Origin: Nitrospirota bacterium
GTDB taxonomy: Bacteria > Nitrospirota > Nitrospiria > SBBL01 > JAADHI01
Reading direction: 5' to 3'
NCBI GenBank assembly: GCA_029261165.1
Contig: JAJDBV010000061.1
Location: forward strand, 1 to 64,000
Length of the DNA stretch: 64,000 nucleotides
This document shows positions 28,999 to 40,748 of the stretch, in pieces (position 1 is the first letter of the stretch; every line of letters starts with the position of its first letter). The notes beneath the pieces are model-generated. The model made no database searches. It was given only the letters and a program-made list of their open reading frames with translations, and was not told the DNA's origin. A program made the position numbers and the translations under genes.

Positions 28999-29642
28999 CG
29001 TAGTATTCCGATCACGCTTTCCCCGCCTTTCACTTTGTCCCCTTTGGAAATGCGAATCTCCGTCTCAATCGGAAGATACAGGTCAACCCGGGAACCAAAG
29101 CGGATTAGGCCAAAACGTTCACCCCGGTGAAGGGTTTCACCTATTTTTGTCTTGCAGACAATGCGTCTTGCGATCAAACCTGCAATCTGGATGCAAACCA
29201 GTTTTTTCCCGGAATCCGTTTCCAGGATAAGGGCATTCTGCTCATTCTCCAGCGAAGCCTTTGGGACATTCGCCGCCAAGAAACTGCCCTTGTTATAGAT
29301 GAGGTCCAGCACCTTTCCGGCAACTGGACTTCGGTTCACATGGACATTAAAAATATCCAGAAAAATACTGATCTTGATCGCCGGTTTTTTTAAATACCGC
29401 CCTTCTTCCGTTGAGGAAATATCAACGATTTTTCCATCTGCCGGAGAAACCAGGACCCCCTCTTCGGCTGGGATGACCCGCTCCGGATCCCGGAAGAAAT
29501 AGGTGCAAAACAAGGTAAGTGCACCGAAAAATATTCCCCCGGGCCAACCAAGATAGAGACCTGCCGGAAGAATCAGGTTCCCAGCGATTCCGATAAAGAC
29601 AAAACCTTCTTTTGCAATGGGAAAACGCTTCTCTTGCATCAT
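28995..29642 (-). CDS. psd: phosphatidylserine decarboxylase proenzyme (short type)
   Basis: 215 residues. Decarboxylates phosphatidylserine to phosphatidylethanolamine; membrane-bound, self-cleaving enzyme with a pyruvoyl group. The predicted cleavage site is G183-S184 in IRFGSRVDLYLP. The family element FNVHVNRSPVAGKV with the conserved histidine is at 98-111. Two membrane helices lie at the N-terminus (about 13-30 and 35-52). The length matches the short form common outside the Enterobacteria. It lies between ilvC and pssA with a four-base overlap to pssA. Confidence 0.94.
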   Translation of the reverse strand: MMQEKRFPIAKEGFVFIGIAGNLILPAGLYLGWPGGIFFGALTLFCTYFFRDPERVIPAEEGVLVSPADGKIVDISSTEEGRYLKKPAIKISIFLDIFNVHVNRSPVAGKVLDLIYNKGSFLAANVPKASLENEQNALILETDSGKKLVCIQIAGLIARRIVCKTKIGETLHRGERFGLIRFGSRVDLYLPIETEIRISKGDKVKGGESVIGILR

Positions 29643-29694
29643 CCCTCAATATATCAATCTATTCACAAACAGAAATGTCTGTAACCGGAGGAAT

Positions 29695-31279
<1,585 letters not shown>

Positions 31280-31336
31280 TCACCCCCACGATACTGTCCA
31301 AAGTTTATAAAAATGGTAGAATGAAGCGTCCAAAGA

Positions 31337-33100
31337 TCAGGCCGTGAGAATGCCGTCGGCCTTCTCTTGCTCTTTCTCCCCCTTTTTCTTCGTCACCTCT
31401 TCCTCAGGGTCCGAAAAGACCATCTCATGAATTGCAGCGCCCGCAGGGACCATCGGATAACAATTCTCTTCCTCATCCACTTGAAAGTCCATCATGACCG
31501 GCTTATCGATGGAAAGGGCCTCCTGAATCACCTGATCCACCTCTCCGACCTCTGTTGCGCGCAAACCGACAGCACCGAAGGCTTCAGCCAGCTTCACAAA
31601 GTCAGTGCCGTCTCCCAAGTAACTTGAGGAGTAGCGGCGATCATAAAAGAGTTCCTGCCATTGACGCACCATACCGAGATATTTGTTGTTGATCACGGCA
31701 ATCTTAACCGGGAGTTTATATTCAACAGCGGTGGCCATCTCCTGGATATTCATGACAATGCTCCCGTCTCCGGCAACACAAAACACCAGATCATCCGGAA
31801 AGGCTTTTTGTGCACCAATCGCAGCGGGAAGCCCATACCCCATCGTTCCTAACCCGCCCGAATTTGGAAAAGTTCTCGGTCGGTCAAACTTATAATATTG
31901 CGCCACCCACATCTGATGCTGACCAACATCTGTTGCGACAATGGCCTTCCCTTGCGTCGCCTCATAAATTCTTTCGATCACATATTGCGGCTTAATAATT
32001 TTATCCCCCTGGTCATACCCCAGCGGGTGTTCCTTCTTCCAATCCGCAATCTGAGAAAGCCAGGGCTGATTTTTTCCCGACTCCCCATTTTCGGAAGCCT
32101 TTAAAATCTGGTTGAGCCCGCTCAGGATCACCTTGGCATCCCCCACTATCGGGATATCGGCCTTGATCACTTTATGGATCGATGTTGGATCGATGTCAAT
32201 ATGGACAATTTTAGCCTCTGGGGCAAAGTCAGCCACCCGTCCAGTCACACGGTCATCAAACCGAGAACCGACCGCAATGATTAAGTCGGAATGATGAATA
32301 GACATATTGGCCCAATAGGTGCCATGCATCCCTAACATTCCCAAAGACAAGGGATGTGTCCCCGGGAAAGCGCCCAGGCCCATGAGCGTCTGCGTCACCG
32401 GAATATGGGCACTCTCGGCCAAATCCAGCAACTCTTGAGACGCGCCGGAAGCAAGAACTCCGCCGCCAGCATAAATCACAGGTCTTTTTGCTTTCATGAT
32501 GCTTTGTGCCGCCTGCTTGACCTGCCATTTATTCCCTTTGTAGTTGGGCGCGTAACTTCGAATATAGACCTTATCCGGATATTTAAATTCAGTCTTCGCC
32601 AAGACCACATCTTTTGGCAGATCGACTAAAACAGGCCCGGGACGTCCGGAGGTCGCAATATAAAAGGCTTCTTTCACGGCTTTTGCGAGATCATTGACAT
32701 CTTTGACCAGTATATTGTATTTCGTGCAGGGTCGTGTAATACCGACAACATCTGCCTCCTGAAAAGCATCATTACCGATTGACTTCGTTGGAACCTGCCC
32801 CGTCAATACGACCAAGGGCGTTGAATCCATATACGCATCGGCAATGGCCGTCACCGTGTTTGTTGCCCCCGGACCCGAGGTGACCAAGACAACGCCGGGC
32901 CGTCCTGTTGCCCGGGCATAACCCTCCGCCATGTGGGTTCCTCCCTGCTCATGGCGGCAAAGAATGACCTCGATCTCTTTTTCACCATAGAGGACATCAA
33001 AAATGGGCAGGTTCACTCCGCCCGGATAAGCAAAAATGACGTCAACATTTTCTTTCTTGAGACATTCGATGAGTATTTGAGACCCGGATAACTTCATCAT
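31337..33100 (-). CDS. ilvB: acetolactate synthase large (catalytic) subunit
   Basis: 587 residues if started at ATG 33100, where AAGGAGAAGG immediately precedes it; a longer frame to 33169 has no such signal. It is a thiamine-diphosphate enzyme condensing pyruvate to acetolactate, or with 2-ketobutyrate for isoleucine. Seen: [15 protein letters not shown] with the catalytic glutamate in [15 protein letters not shown], the central FAD/ubiquinone-oxidase-like domain, and the ThDP/Mg motif [11 protein letters not shown]...INN. First gene of ilvB-ilvH-ilvC-psd-pssA. About 215 bases upstream contain no other gene; a TTGACT at 33254-33259 (- strand) lacks a convincing -10 partner. Confidence 0.95.
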   Translation of the reverse strand: MMKLSGSQILIECLKKENVDVIFAYPGGVNLPIFDVLYGEKEIEVILCRHEQGGTHMAEGYARATGRPGVVLVTSGPGATNTVTAIADAYMDSTPLVVLTGQVPTKSIGNDAFQEADVVGITRPCTKYNILVKDVNDLAKAVKEAFYIATSGRPGPVLVDLPKDVVLAKTEFKYPDKVYIRSYAPNYKGNKWQVKQAAQSIMKAKRPVIYAGGGVLASGASQELLDLAESAHIPVTQTLMGLGAFPGTHPLSLGMLGMHGTYWANMSIHHSDLIIAVGSRFDDRVTGRVADFAPEAKIVHIDIDPTSIHKVIKADIPIVGDAKVILSGLNQILKASENGESGKNQPWLSQIADWKKEHPLGYDQGDKIIKPQYVIERIYEATQGKAIVATDVGQHQMWVAQYYKFDRPRTFPNSGGLGTMGYGLPAAIGAQKAFPDDLVFCVAGDGSIVMNIQEMATAVEYKLPVKIAVINNKYLGMVRQWQELFYDRRYSSSYLGDGTDFVKLAEAFGAVGLRATEVGEVDQVIQEALSIDKPVMMDFQVDEEENCYPMVPAGAAIHEMVFSDPEEEVTKKKGEKEQEKADGILTA

Positions 33101-33315
33101 CCTTCTCCTTAGAACCACACTATATTCAGACACACATGAGGGCTGCTCATAAATTCCTGAAGTCCTCATGCCCCGCTCTCAGGAAGTCAGATTTTGGTAA
33201 CAGAAACCCAACGTTATCATAAGTTTATTATTCTTAGCATAGCCAACAACCGGAGTCAACCGTAATGTCATGAGCAGGGGAAACAGATTCTATGGAGGGT
33301 TGATTTCGAAGAGGT

Positions 33316-34224
33316 CTATCTTGAGGAGAGGAAGAGGATGGAATCTCCCCTGGATATCGGCTCTATACTTTCTACGATGCGTGCGGTCGCGGTACGATCC
33401 TGCGTTGAAAGAATGACCAGATTTCCTACTTCGCGCTGAGGAAGGCCAGGCACTTTTTTAGATGAGCGAAATTCAGCTCGTTGTCCACCATGAAGGACCG
33501 CAAAGCGGTCGCCACGTGCCACGCCGTCCTTCTTGCCATAATCAATATAAACAATATCATGTTGCGCATTGTTTCTGCGATTGTCCCGGACCTCCACAAT
33601 CGTTCCTTCTGTATTTTCAGGAAGGACTTGATCTTTCAGGTCAGCCAGGCTCAACAAGTTTTCAAGCGAAACAATGAAGTCATTTCTGGAGATCGGTTCC
33701 TTCGAGTGAACAATCTTCGCCGTCGCCGAATCTTTATTGGCATGCGTGACCTCTATGATTCCTAAAACATTGATGAGATCTCCCAATCGCTCTTCTGTCT
33801 TCGGATGATAAACATCTTTAATCGTCTTAAAAACGACCCATTGTCCTTTATCAGAAAAATCTTCACGGAAAGATTTCAGGTAGACAACATCACCATCCCC
33901 CAGCATAATCTTGGCATCTTCCGCTGCTTGAATTTCCCCATCAGGAATCAAATCCGCCACGATCATACCATTTGAAAATGTGGCCCAGAATTCAGGTTTC
34001 GGAGGCGGCGCTTCCTCAACAACCTCTGGTTCAACGACTTCTAGAGGGAGAGGAGCAGGGATTTTTTTCTCCGTAAAGAATGGAGGTGGGAGCGGCTCAA
34101 CCAACTGCCGTTCTGTAGACAAAGCCTGACCCTTAGGGCGCCCATCCGCAAAGACCGAATGATGAGTAAAGATCACCATTAGAACAAACAGCCCCGTTCC
34201 CCACCACATTTTTTTCACGGACAT
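33316..34224 (-). CDS. secreted protein with duplicated beta module, unknown function
   Basis: 302 residues from ATG 34224, supported by AAAGGAGAAAGG and a promoter directly upstream. A Sec signal peptide (WWGTGLFVLMVIFTHHSVFA) is followed by a proline-rich linker (PLPPPFF, PAPLPLEVVEPEVVEEAPPPK). The rest holds two related beta modules, one around ATAKIVHSKEPISRNDF and one around ATARIVESIEPISRGDS, each with an upstream GDxV/GDRF element. This pattern resembles the C-terminal part of LysM-type or FlgT-like envelope proteins, but no LysM motif is visible. Probably periplasmic, perhaps peptidoglycan-associated. It precedes ilvB on the same strand without an obvious link. Confidence 0.62.
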   Translation of the reverse strand: MSVKKMWWGTGLFVLMVIFTHHSVFADGRPKGQALSTERQLVEPLPPPFFTEKKIPAPLPLEVVEPEVVEEAPPPKPEFWATFSNGMIVADLIPDGEIQAAEDAKIMLGDGDVVYLKSFREDFSDKGQWVVFKTIKDVYHPKTEERLGDLINVLGIIEVTHANKDSATAKIVHSKEPISRNDFIVSLENLLSLADLKDQVLPENTEGTIVEVRDNRRNNAQHDIVYIDYGKKDGVARGDRFAVLHGGQRAEFRSSKKVPGLPQREVGNLVILSTQDRTATARIVESIEPISRGDSILFLSSR

Positions 34225-34256
34225 CCTTTCTCCTTTCTTTACCATATAATAGAAAA

Positions 34257-34284
34257 AAGATACCAAATTACAAGAAATTGTCAA
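34257..34284 (-). promoter_or_regulatory. promoter of the secreted protein gene (leftward)
   Basis: On the - strand, TTGACA (34279-34284) and TATCTT (34257-34262), spacer 16, 33 bases before the start codon. It lies back to back with the serS promoter. Confidence 0.6.
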
Positions 34285-34298
34285 GCAATAACACAATG

Positions 34299-34328
34299 TT
34301 GACTCCCCTTTATTCAAAATGTTAGATT
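34299..34328 (+). promoter_or_regulatory. promoter of serS (rightward)
   Basis: TTGACT at 34299-34304 and TAGATT at 34323-34328, spacer 18. About 60 bases of leader separate it from serS. No T-box features are visible. Confidence 0.5.
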
Positions 34329-34395
34329 GAAGGCCATCAAGTCACGAAGAGCTTTATAAGGGTTTACTACATCTCATTTGGGCTGAATTCCATCT

Positions 34396-35670
34396 ATGTT
34401 GGCACTTAAAGACCTGCGCGAAGGCCTGGACCTCGTACAAGACCGAATTGCGCTCAGGCAAATTGATATTTCTTTTGACGAATGGATCGGTCTGGACCGT
34501 CGCCAACGCGATCTTAAGAAACAGATTGAAGGGCTCAAATACAAAAAAAATAAAGCCTCAGGTCAAATCGCAAAACGAAAAAAAGAAAATGCACCTATCG
34601 AACCCATCCTTGAAGAAATGAAACAGGTCTCTGACGAGGTTGCCAAGCTCGAAGGCGCCCTAAGGCAGACTGAAGCAGAAATAAACCCCTTCCTGCTCAG
34701 GCTCCCCAACCTCCCCCACACCTCCGTCCCGATCGGAAAAAATGAACGCGACAATCCGGAAATTCGTCGCTGGGGGAAAGGTCCTTCTTTTTCCTTTCAG
34801 CCCTTAACTCATTTGGAAATTGGAGAACGGCTCGACATCCTTGATTTTAAACGGGGTGCCAAGATTACGGGGACACGATTCGCACTCTACAAAGGATGGG
34901 GCGCCCGGCTTGAACGTGCATTGATCAACTTCATGCTCGATCTTCATGTGAATGAGCATGGATACAAGGAAATGCTCCCGCCTTTTATCGTCAACGGTGA
35001 GAGCATGACCGCCACCGGACAGCTCCCGAAGTTTGAAGAAGACCTCTACAAGCTCAAAGATGACGATTATTTTCTCATCCCGACTGCAGAGGTCCCGCTG
35101 ACCAATATCCATCGAGAGGAAACATTACTGGAATCCCAACTCCCTTTATCCTACGTGGCTTACACCCCTTGCTTTCGAAGAGAGGCCGGCACTTATGGCA
35201 ATGAAAGCCGGGGCTTGATCAGGCAGCATCAATTTAATAAAGTCGAACTGGTCACTTTTTCATTTCCTGATGAATCATATGACTTACTGGAAAAACTCTT
35301 AACCCACGCTGAAGAGGTCCTAAAAAGGCTGGGACTCCACTACCGTGTTGTCTCCCTCTGTACGGGTGATCTTGGTTTTTCTTCGGCAAAGACGTATGAT
35401 GTAGAGGTTTGGCTTCCATCACAAAAAACGTATCGAGAGATCTCTTCGTGCAGTAACTTCGAGGCTTTTCAGGCGCGGCGCGCCCGGATTCGATACCGAA
35501 ACAGGGAGGGGAAGGTCCTGCCTCTCCATACACTCAATGGCTCCGCCCTCGCGGTTGGCCGAACCGTCGTCGCCCTTCTGGAGAACTATCAACAAGCAGA
35601 CGGGTCGGTTCTCATTCCGGAATGCCTCCGGCCCTACATGGGAGGACTCAAGGCCATTGAAACAAATTGA
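34396..35670 (+). CDS. serS: seryl-tRNA synthetase
   Basis: 424-residue class II synthetase charging tRNA-Ser. The N-terminal long coiled coil (about 30-100), which grips the extra arm of tRNA-Ser, is visible as a charged heptad-rich stretch. The catalytic core has [18 protein letters not shown], motif 2 in [22 protein letters not shown], and motif 3 in [20 protein letters not shown] near the end. Two tRNA-Ser genes follow within 200 bases, so the enzyme and its substrates are encoded side by side. Confidence 0.96.
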   Translation: MLALKDLREGLDLVQDRIALRQIDISFDEWIGLDRRQRDLKKQIEGLKYKKNKASGQIAKRKKENAPIEPILEEMKQVSDEVAKLEGALRQTEAEINPFLLRLPNLPHTSVPIGKNERDNPEIRRWGKGPSFSFQPLTHLEIGERLDILDFKRGAKITGTRFALYKGWGARLERALINFMLDLHVNEHGYKEMLPPFIVNGESMTATGQLPKFEEDLYKLKDDDYFLIPTAEVPLTNIHREETLLESQLPLSYVAYTPCFRREAGTYGNESRGLIRQHQFNKVELVTFSFPDESYDLLEKLLTHAEEVLKRLGLHYRVVSLCTGDLGFSSAKTYDVEVWLPSQKTYREISSCSNFEAFQARRARIRYRNREGKVLPLHTLNGSALAVGRTVVALLENYQQADGSVLIPECLRPYMGGLKAIETN

Positions 35671-35700
35671 GTACTTAATAATGTCTGTCCAAACATAAAT

Positions 35701-35786
35701 GGAGGGGTGGCCGAGTGGCCTATGGCGGCGGTCTTGAAAACCGTTACCCGAAAGGGTCGTGGGTTCGAATCCTACCCCCTCCGCCA
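35701..35786 (+). tRNA. tRNA-Ser (anticodon UGA)
   Basis: Cloverleaf with acceptor GGAGGGG/CCCCTCC, anticodon loop CTTGAAA giving TGA, a long variable arm as in serine tRNAs, T loop GGTTCGAAT, discriminator G and an encoded CCA. Confidence 0.96.
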
Positions 35787-35865
35787 TAAGCCGTATCGAA
35801 AGATCAGGGTGATCAGAAAAATATTTTGAAGTTTTCTATAAAAGGAAATGTCCTAGCATAACCAA

Positions 35866-35959
35866 GGAGAGGTGGCCGAGCGGCTTAAGGCAGCGGTTTG
35901 CTAAACCGCCGTAGGGGCTTCAACCTCTACCCAGGGTTCAAATCCCTGCCTCTCCGCCA
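35866..35959 (+). tRNA. tRNA-Ser (anticodon GCU)
   Basis: Acceptor GGAGAGG/CCTCTCC, anticodon loop TTGCTAA giving GCT, long variable arm (GTAGGGGC...CTCTACC region), T loop GGTTCAAAT, encoded CCA. It reads AGC/AGU codons. Confidence 0.96.
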
Positions 35960-35986
35960 AGTTTAGAACCATATGAAGAGGAGACT

Positions 35987-36526
35987 ATGAAACAAACAGC
36001 AACCGTCGTTCTTTTGTTCACCTTAATCTTTCTTGCTTCATGTAATAAAAATGAAGGAAGAGACGAACTTCCAGAGACCCTTCCACCGCCATTGTCCGTA
36101 CAAGACTCAGATCGTCCAACTCCGCCGCCTCTCCGCGGAGGGGCACATACGGACATACCGGACCTGAGCGGGGCAAAAGTCATTGTTCCGGACATGGTCA
36201 AGGGAAAATGGAAAAGTATTAAACTGATGCTGGAGAATAAAAAGACCCATGAGATCACAGAACATGCAGTGAACCTGGGAGAAATATGGCATGTTCCCGG
36301 TTCCAACATTCAAGTAAAAGTCGGCATCTTTCTGCCTGACCTGATTATCCAAGGAACGGTGTTTACCTCAGTTTCTAATGAGTTGAAAAACCCCGCGATC
36401 CATGTGGTCATTACAGAAAATGGAGCTGAACTTTTCGAGGGCTGGCTCTTCTCACTCTTCCCGACCATGCATCCATTTCAACATGACAATTTTGCCATTA
36501 CCCTGAAAGATGTCCTCGCCTCATAA
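35987..36526 (+). CDS. lipoprotein, DUF2155-like
   Basis: 179 residues with a lipoprotein signal (LLFTLIFLASC, Cys at about 19), so an envelope lipoprotein. A proline-rich linker (residues ~30-50) leads to a C-terminal domain of about 100 residues with the pattern GKWKSIKLMLENKKT, then VKVGIFLPDLIIQG, NPAIHVVITENGAELFEGW and FPTMHPFQHDNF. This resembles DUF2155, a small periplasmic domain of unknown function. It sits between tRNA genes, with its ATG 27 bases after tRNA-Ser(GCU) and tRNA-Arg just after its stop. It may be read from the tRNA transcript. Confidence 0.68.
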   Translation: MKQTATVVLLFTLIFLASCNKNEGRDELPETLPPPLSVQDSDRPTPPPLRGGAHTDIPDLSGAKVIVPDMVKGKWKSIKLMLENKKTHEITEHAVNLGEIWHVPGSNIQVKVGIFLPDLIIQGTVFTSVSNELKNPAIHVVITENGAELFEGWLFSLFPTMHPFQHDNFAITLKDVLAS

Positions 36527-36534
36527 ACCAGGTT

Positions 36535-36611
36535 GCGCCCATAGCTCAGTTGGATAGAGCACTTGACTACGAATCAAGGGGTCGGGAGTTCGAATCTCTC
36601 TGGGCGCACCA
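36535..36611 (+). tRNA. tRNA-Arg (anticodon ACG)
   Basis: Acceptor GCGCCCA/TGGGCGC, anticodon loop CTACGAA giving ACG (normally edited to ICG), T loop AGTTCGAAT, discriminator A, encoded CCA. Confidence 0.96.
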
Positions 36612-36952
36612 GTTTTTTAATGTGTTAGAAAAAGCATCTGCAACAGCTGTAACCCACCCATCGGTCTTCCTATTGTAACTGCTTGTAAATTGACCTCGAA
36701 ACTTAACCGCTAAAGTTTATTGCTTTTCATCCGATAGTGTATTGATAGGATCATTGATCAAAGAAAAAAGAGGTTCTATCTGTATAAAATGGATGTGATT
36801 TACTTGGTTCAACATTCGAGGCTTTAAATGTGTTGTGATCCATGTCCATCCATCGAGATCTTGAAATTGAAGACCCGTCCCTCGGTGTTCCAGGATCATC
36901 CTGGTGGACCCTTGGAGATGGGCATCGCCATCTCGCGGTATGGAGTAAGGGC
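36612..36952. other. intergenic region, no gene recognised
   Basis: About 340 bases between tRNA-Arg and the large sensor kinase. A TATAAA occurs at 36783-36788, but no -35 box is correctly spaced. Short frames on both strands lack any recognisable protein or ribosome binding site. The kinase promoter must lie here but I cannot place it with confidence. Confidence 0.5.
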
Positions 36953-39900
36953 ATGAAAAATGGATTACGAAGAAAGTTTATCCTTGCAGTCATTTTCCTT
37001 GGGGTTCTCTCTGTTGCGATTGCTCTAGTTGCGACTGCCTGGAGAGGGACGGCTGCACTGAGAGAGACCCTGGGAGATAACTTTCAGGGGCTGGCACACG
37101 AGACATCCCAAAAAGTCGATATCGCCATCATCAGAGAGATTACAGTTCTCCAGCACATGAGCAATGCCGAAGTCGTAAAAGCTGCTGTGATGGAGAACAA
37201 CACTCGTTATGAGGGGACTTTAGAAGCAGAGATCTTCAGGAAGATTCAGCGGGCTGAGACCGCTTGGGAGAAGAGCGATGCTGCGGCACGGGCAAAGCAG
37301 ATGTCGAGCAAGGCCTCCGCGTTTCTGGAAGAATCGGTCAAGCTCGAGAAGGAGGAGGGTGTACAATTTGTGACCTTTGTGACCGATAAAGAGGGCGTCC
37401 TTGTGGCCAGCACCACTGCGGTACGACCCTATCAATATGCCCGAGAGGACTGGTGGGTCAAAACGATGCAATTGAAGGGAGAAGCAGTCTTCCTCAGCAA
37501 CGTCTATCAAAATAAAAAAACAGACCGCTATGTCTTTGATCTGGCCGTTCCAATCTTTAATCGTGGGTCTTCTGAAGCAATCGGGGCGATAAAGATCGTA
37601 TTTGACTTAAAAGGGTTTCTCAGTCCCCTCATTGTTAAAACCCGATTTGGCCAGACCGGGCATGCCATGCTCATCGATTCAGAAGGGACCGTCCTGGCCT
37701 GTCCGATCCTTCCAACAGGGATGCATATCCCAGAGGGAGTGCTCATCACGGCAGTGACTGCCATGGATCCGGGGTGGATCGTTGCTGAGGACGATGCCCA
37801 TGGGGGAAAGAACTCTATCGTCGGATTTTCTCCTGTTGGAGAAGTCTTAAACATTTCCGCCCCCTTTGACGGCAATAGATGGCACAGCTTTATCAGGCAG
37901 GCACCGGAGGAGACCTATGCCCCGATCGACTCCCTACTCCGTACCATTTTCTATTCCGGCGGGCTTTCCATCGGATTTCTGGTCATCATCGGTTTTGTCG
38001 TTGCCGGACGGTTGGTTGAACCGATCCAAGTTCTCCAGAAAGGCGCGGAAGAGATCGGAAAGGGCGATCTGGATCACCGCCTCGATATCCGAACGGGCGA
38101 TGAGATCGAGCAGCTGGCCGAAGAATTTAACAAAATGGCGGAAAAGCTGAAGATCTCGCATGTACACCTGGAAGAAGAGGTCGCGGAAAGGACCATGGCG
38201 CTGAGAGAAACGGTCGCAAAACTACAAGAGGCAGATCGACTTAAATCCGAATTCCTCTCAAATATAAGCCATGAACTAAGGACCCCGCTTACCTCCATCA
38301 TCGGTTTTTCTGAGATCCTTATTGATCAGGTCTCTGGAGACCTCAATGAAATACAGATGGGATATGTCAAGAACATGTTGCATTCAGGACAGAATCAACT
38401 GGAACTCATCAGTAATCTCTTGGATCTATCTAAGATTCGATCAGGAAGAATGCAGACGAGTCTCGAACCCTTCCGGATACAAGAGGTTCTCGATTCCACG
38501 ATAATGACGATCATCCCTCTCATTGAGAAGGAAGGCCTCCATTTAGTACGTGAGATTCAGGAGGGGCTTCCAGAGATCCTCGCCGATAAAGGAAAGGTAA
38601 GACAGATTCTCTTAAACCTCTTAAGCAATGCCATTAAGTTTACCGGGGAAGGGGGAATGATCAAGATTGGAGGGCATACGACAACACATGAAAGAAAATT
38701 GTTCCTTGAAATCTCCGTAACCGATACCGGTGTCGGAATCAGGCAGAATGATCAGGAGATCATCTTTGATGAGTTCAGGCAGGTTGATGCCTCCTACACA
38801 AGAGATTATCCAGGAACGGGGCTCGGGCTTCCGATCACCAAACATTTTGTTGAGATGCATGGCGGAAGCATCTGGGTGAAGAGTGAATCCGGGAGGGGCT
38901 CTACCTTTACCTTTACATTACCGGTGGAGGTGCCAGCTGAAGGATGGACCGAAACGAAGCGCGCGGGTGGCAGGGAAACCGTAGAAGCGCAGGCGGTAAG
39001 CAAGGTGAAGCGAGAAAAGAGTCCTGTCGGTTCGGTAGGAGAAACCGACCGTCCCGTCATTTTAGTGGTCGAGGATGACCCTATGGTCAGCCAGCTCATT
39101 ACCCTCCATCTGACGCAGGCAGGGTACGAGATTGCTCATGCTTATAATGGTGACGAAGCCATTCTAAAGGCGAGGGCGCTGAACCCCTTCGCAATCACGC
39201 TCGACATTATGCTGCCGGGAAAGGACGGGTGGCAGGTCCTACAGGAGTTACAGTCGGATCTTGAAACAAGAGATATACCCGTGGTCATCCTCTCCATGGT
39301 GGAAAATACGGAGTTGGGTCTCAGCCTCGGGACAGTTGATTACCTGATGAAACCGATTGATAAGCAGGCGCTCTTAAATACCCTCACCAAACTCGACTTA
39401 AAAAAGAAGGTAATGATAAAACCGGTGACCATCCTCGTACTCGAACACAATCCTCATATGCTGGCAGAGATAAAAAATATCCTGAGGGAGACTGCATTTG
39501 GTGTCATTTCGGCTTCGGAGATAGAAGAAGGAATTGACCTTGCCTTGGAAGGCCGACCGGACCTCATTCTTCTGGGTCTTACCGGCTTTCCTGAAGAAAA
39601 TGGAATCGGTCTGCCTCAAAGGTTAGTAAAACACCGGATCATCAAAAACATCCCGATTGTTGCCTATCTCCAGGAAGAGTTGACCCGCGAATTGAAGGAG
39701 CGCTTGGAAGGGGAGATTAGAAAGATTATCCATTATGATAAAAAATCTATTCGCGAAGCCCTCCTCTTTGAGATCAAGAAGTACGAAAAACTATACCCCG
39801 ATAAGGCGAAGATGATTGACGGCTTGACAGGACTTTATAATGAGCGATACTTTAGGAGTCGTCTTGACGGCGAAGTCGAGGCCGCCTTCCGCTACAAGCG

Positions 39901-40339
39901 GATCTTTTCCCTCATGGCCACAAATGTCGATGGGTTTAAGGAATATAATGAGCGGAACGGCGTCGAGAGAGGAAATGAGGCCCTCAGGAATATCGCAGAT
40001 GCTTTTAGAATAAACCTTAGATCGGCTGACAGCATTAGCCGATTCGGAGGATCAACCTTCATGATTTTAATGACAGAAACAATTAAGGAATCAGGGACCT
40101 TGGCTGCCGGGAAGCTACGGAGAATCGTCGAGTCTCTCTCATTCCCACATCAAGAAGGGAAGGCCAAAGAACGCCTTACCATCAGTATTGGGATTTCCAC
40201 TTTTCTTACGGATGCCCAGACAGGGGAAGAGATCGTCAGTAAGGCATTCAGCGCTCTTGAACGGGCCCAGAATGAGGGAGGCAATCGTATCGTCGATGCC
40301 GGGAAGATGTTAACGGGGAGGAATCAGTCCGATGGGTAA
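36953..40339 (+). CDS. hybrid histidine kinase: Cache-HAMP-HisKA-HATPase-REC-pseudoREC-degenerate GGDEF
   Basis: 1128 residues from ATG 36953, preceded by GGAGTAAGG and placed right before the first membrane helix; a longer frame to 36842 has no signal. Order: TM1 (~6-28), periplasmic Cache-like sensor (~50-320), TM2 (~330-352), HAMP, coiled coil, HisKA with phospho-accepting His440 in SHELRTP, HATPase with NLLSNAIKF, DTGVGI and GTGLGLPITK. Then come a receiver with Asp751 (LDIMLPGKDG), a second receiver in which the phosphorylation aspartate is glycine (G875, LLGLTGF), and a GGDEF-like domain (~954-1117) whose signature is GGSTF (1032-1036) and whose metal aspartate is asparagine. The last two domains are predicted inactive, perhaps binding or scaffold modules. 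It overlaps a CheY-like gene by 8 bases. The ligand is unknown. Confidence 0.88.
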   Translation: MKNGLRRKFILAVIFLGVLSVAIALVATAWRGTAALRETLGDNFQGLAHETSQKVDIAIIREITVLQHMSNAEVVKAAVMENNTRYEGTLEAEIFRKIQRAETAWEKSDAAARAKQMSSKASAFLEESVKLEKEEGVQFVTFVTDKEGVLVASTTAVRPYQYAREDWWVKTMQLKGEAVFLSNVYQNKKTDRYVFDLAVPIFNRGSSEAIGAIKIVFDLKGFLSPLIVKTRFGQTGHAMLIDSEGTVLACPILPTGMHIPEGVLITAVTAMDPGWIVAEDDAHGGKNSIVGFSPVGEVLNISAPFDGNRWHSFIRQAPEETYAPIDSLLRTIFYSGGLSIGFLVIIGFVVAGRLVEPIQVLQKGAEEIGKGDLDHRLDIRTGDEIEQLAEEFNKMAEKLKISHVHLEEEVAERTMALRETVAKLQEADRLKSEFLSNISHELRTPLTSIIGFSEILIDQVSGDLNEIQMGYVKNMLHSGQNQLELISNLLDLSKIRSGRMQTSLEPFRIQEVLDSTIMTIIPLIEKEGLHLVREIQEGLPEILADKGKVRQILLNLLSNAIKFTGEGGMIKIGGHTTTHERKLFLEISVTDTGVGIRQNDQEIIFDEFRQVDASYTRDYPGTGLGLPITKHFVEMHGGSIWVKSESGRGSTFTFTLPVEVPAEGWTETKRAGGRETVEAQAVSKVKREKSPVGSVGETDRPVILVVEDDPMVSQLITLHLTQAGYEIAHAYNGDEAILKARALNPFAITLDIMLPGKDGWQVLQELQSDLETRDIPVVILSMVENTELGLSLGTVDYLMKPIDKQALLNTLTKLDLKKKVMIKPVTILVLEHNPHMLAEIKNILRETAFGVISASEIEEGIDLALEGRPDLILLGLTGFPEENGIGLPQRLVKHRIIKNIPIVAYLQEELTRELKERLEGEIRKIIHYDKKSIREALLFEIKKYEKLYPDKAKMIDGLTGLYNERYFRSRLDGEVEAAFRYKRIFSLMATNVDGFKEYNERNGVERGNEALRNIADAFRINLRSADSISRFGGSTFMILMTETIKESGTLAAGKLRRIVESLSFPHQEGKAKERLTISIGISTFLTDAQTGEEIVSKAFSALERAQNEGGNRIVDAGKMLTGRNQSDG

Positions 40340-40712
40340 GAAAATCTTGGTCGTGGATGATGATGCGGATGTACGGCAACTGATCAGGGTGACGCTCAGG
40401 GCTTATGAAGTCGTAGAAGGATCCAATGGCCTCGAGGCCTTAGAGATGGCAGCGCGTGAAAAGCCGGCCCTGATCATTCTGGATGTGATGATGCCCAGGA
40501 TGAACGGATTTGAGGTCATCAAACAGATGAAAGCCGACCCCATCGTTGCGGAAATTCCTATTGTCTTGTTAACAGCAAGAGGAGATCAAGGGACTTTAGA
40601 ACAGGGTCAGGATGCAGAAGTACTCACCTATCTCACAAAACCATTTTCTCCCCGAAAATTGGCGGATCGGGTAGAAAAAATTTTGAGGCCAAAAAAATCT
40701 AAAACCTCATAA
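40332..40712 (+). CDS. CheY-like single-domain response regulator
   Basis: 126 residues, one receiver domain and no output domain. Acidic pocket DDD at 9-11, phospho-accepting Asp51 in LDVMMPRMNG, the conserved threonine in LLTAR (T81) and lysine K103 in TKPF are all present, so it should be fully functional. It overlaps the 3' end of the hybrid kinase by 8 bases and is its probable phosphotransfer partner. The output is unknown: such proteins act through protein contacts, as in chemotaxis, c-di-GMP modules or phosphorelays. Confidence 0.92.
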   Translation: MGKKILVVDDDADVRQLIRVTLRAYEVVEGSNGLEALEMAAREKPALIILDVMMPRMNGFEVIKQMKADPIVAEIPIVLLTARGDQGTLEQGQDAEVLTYLTKPFSPRKLADRVEKILRPKKSKTS

Positions 40713-40748
40713 AGTCCTTTCTTAGCATATACATCTGCCTTAGCATTT

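Noticed and set aside
33101-33315. Possible leader peptide or T-box upstream of ilvB
   Set aside because: No run of branched-chain codons, no T-box consensus and no terminator were found; only a weak dyad TCCTGA/TCAGGA.
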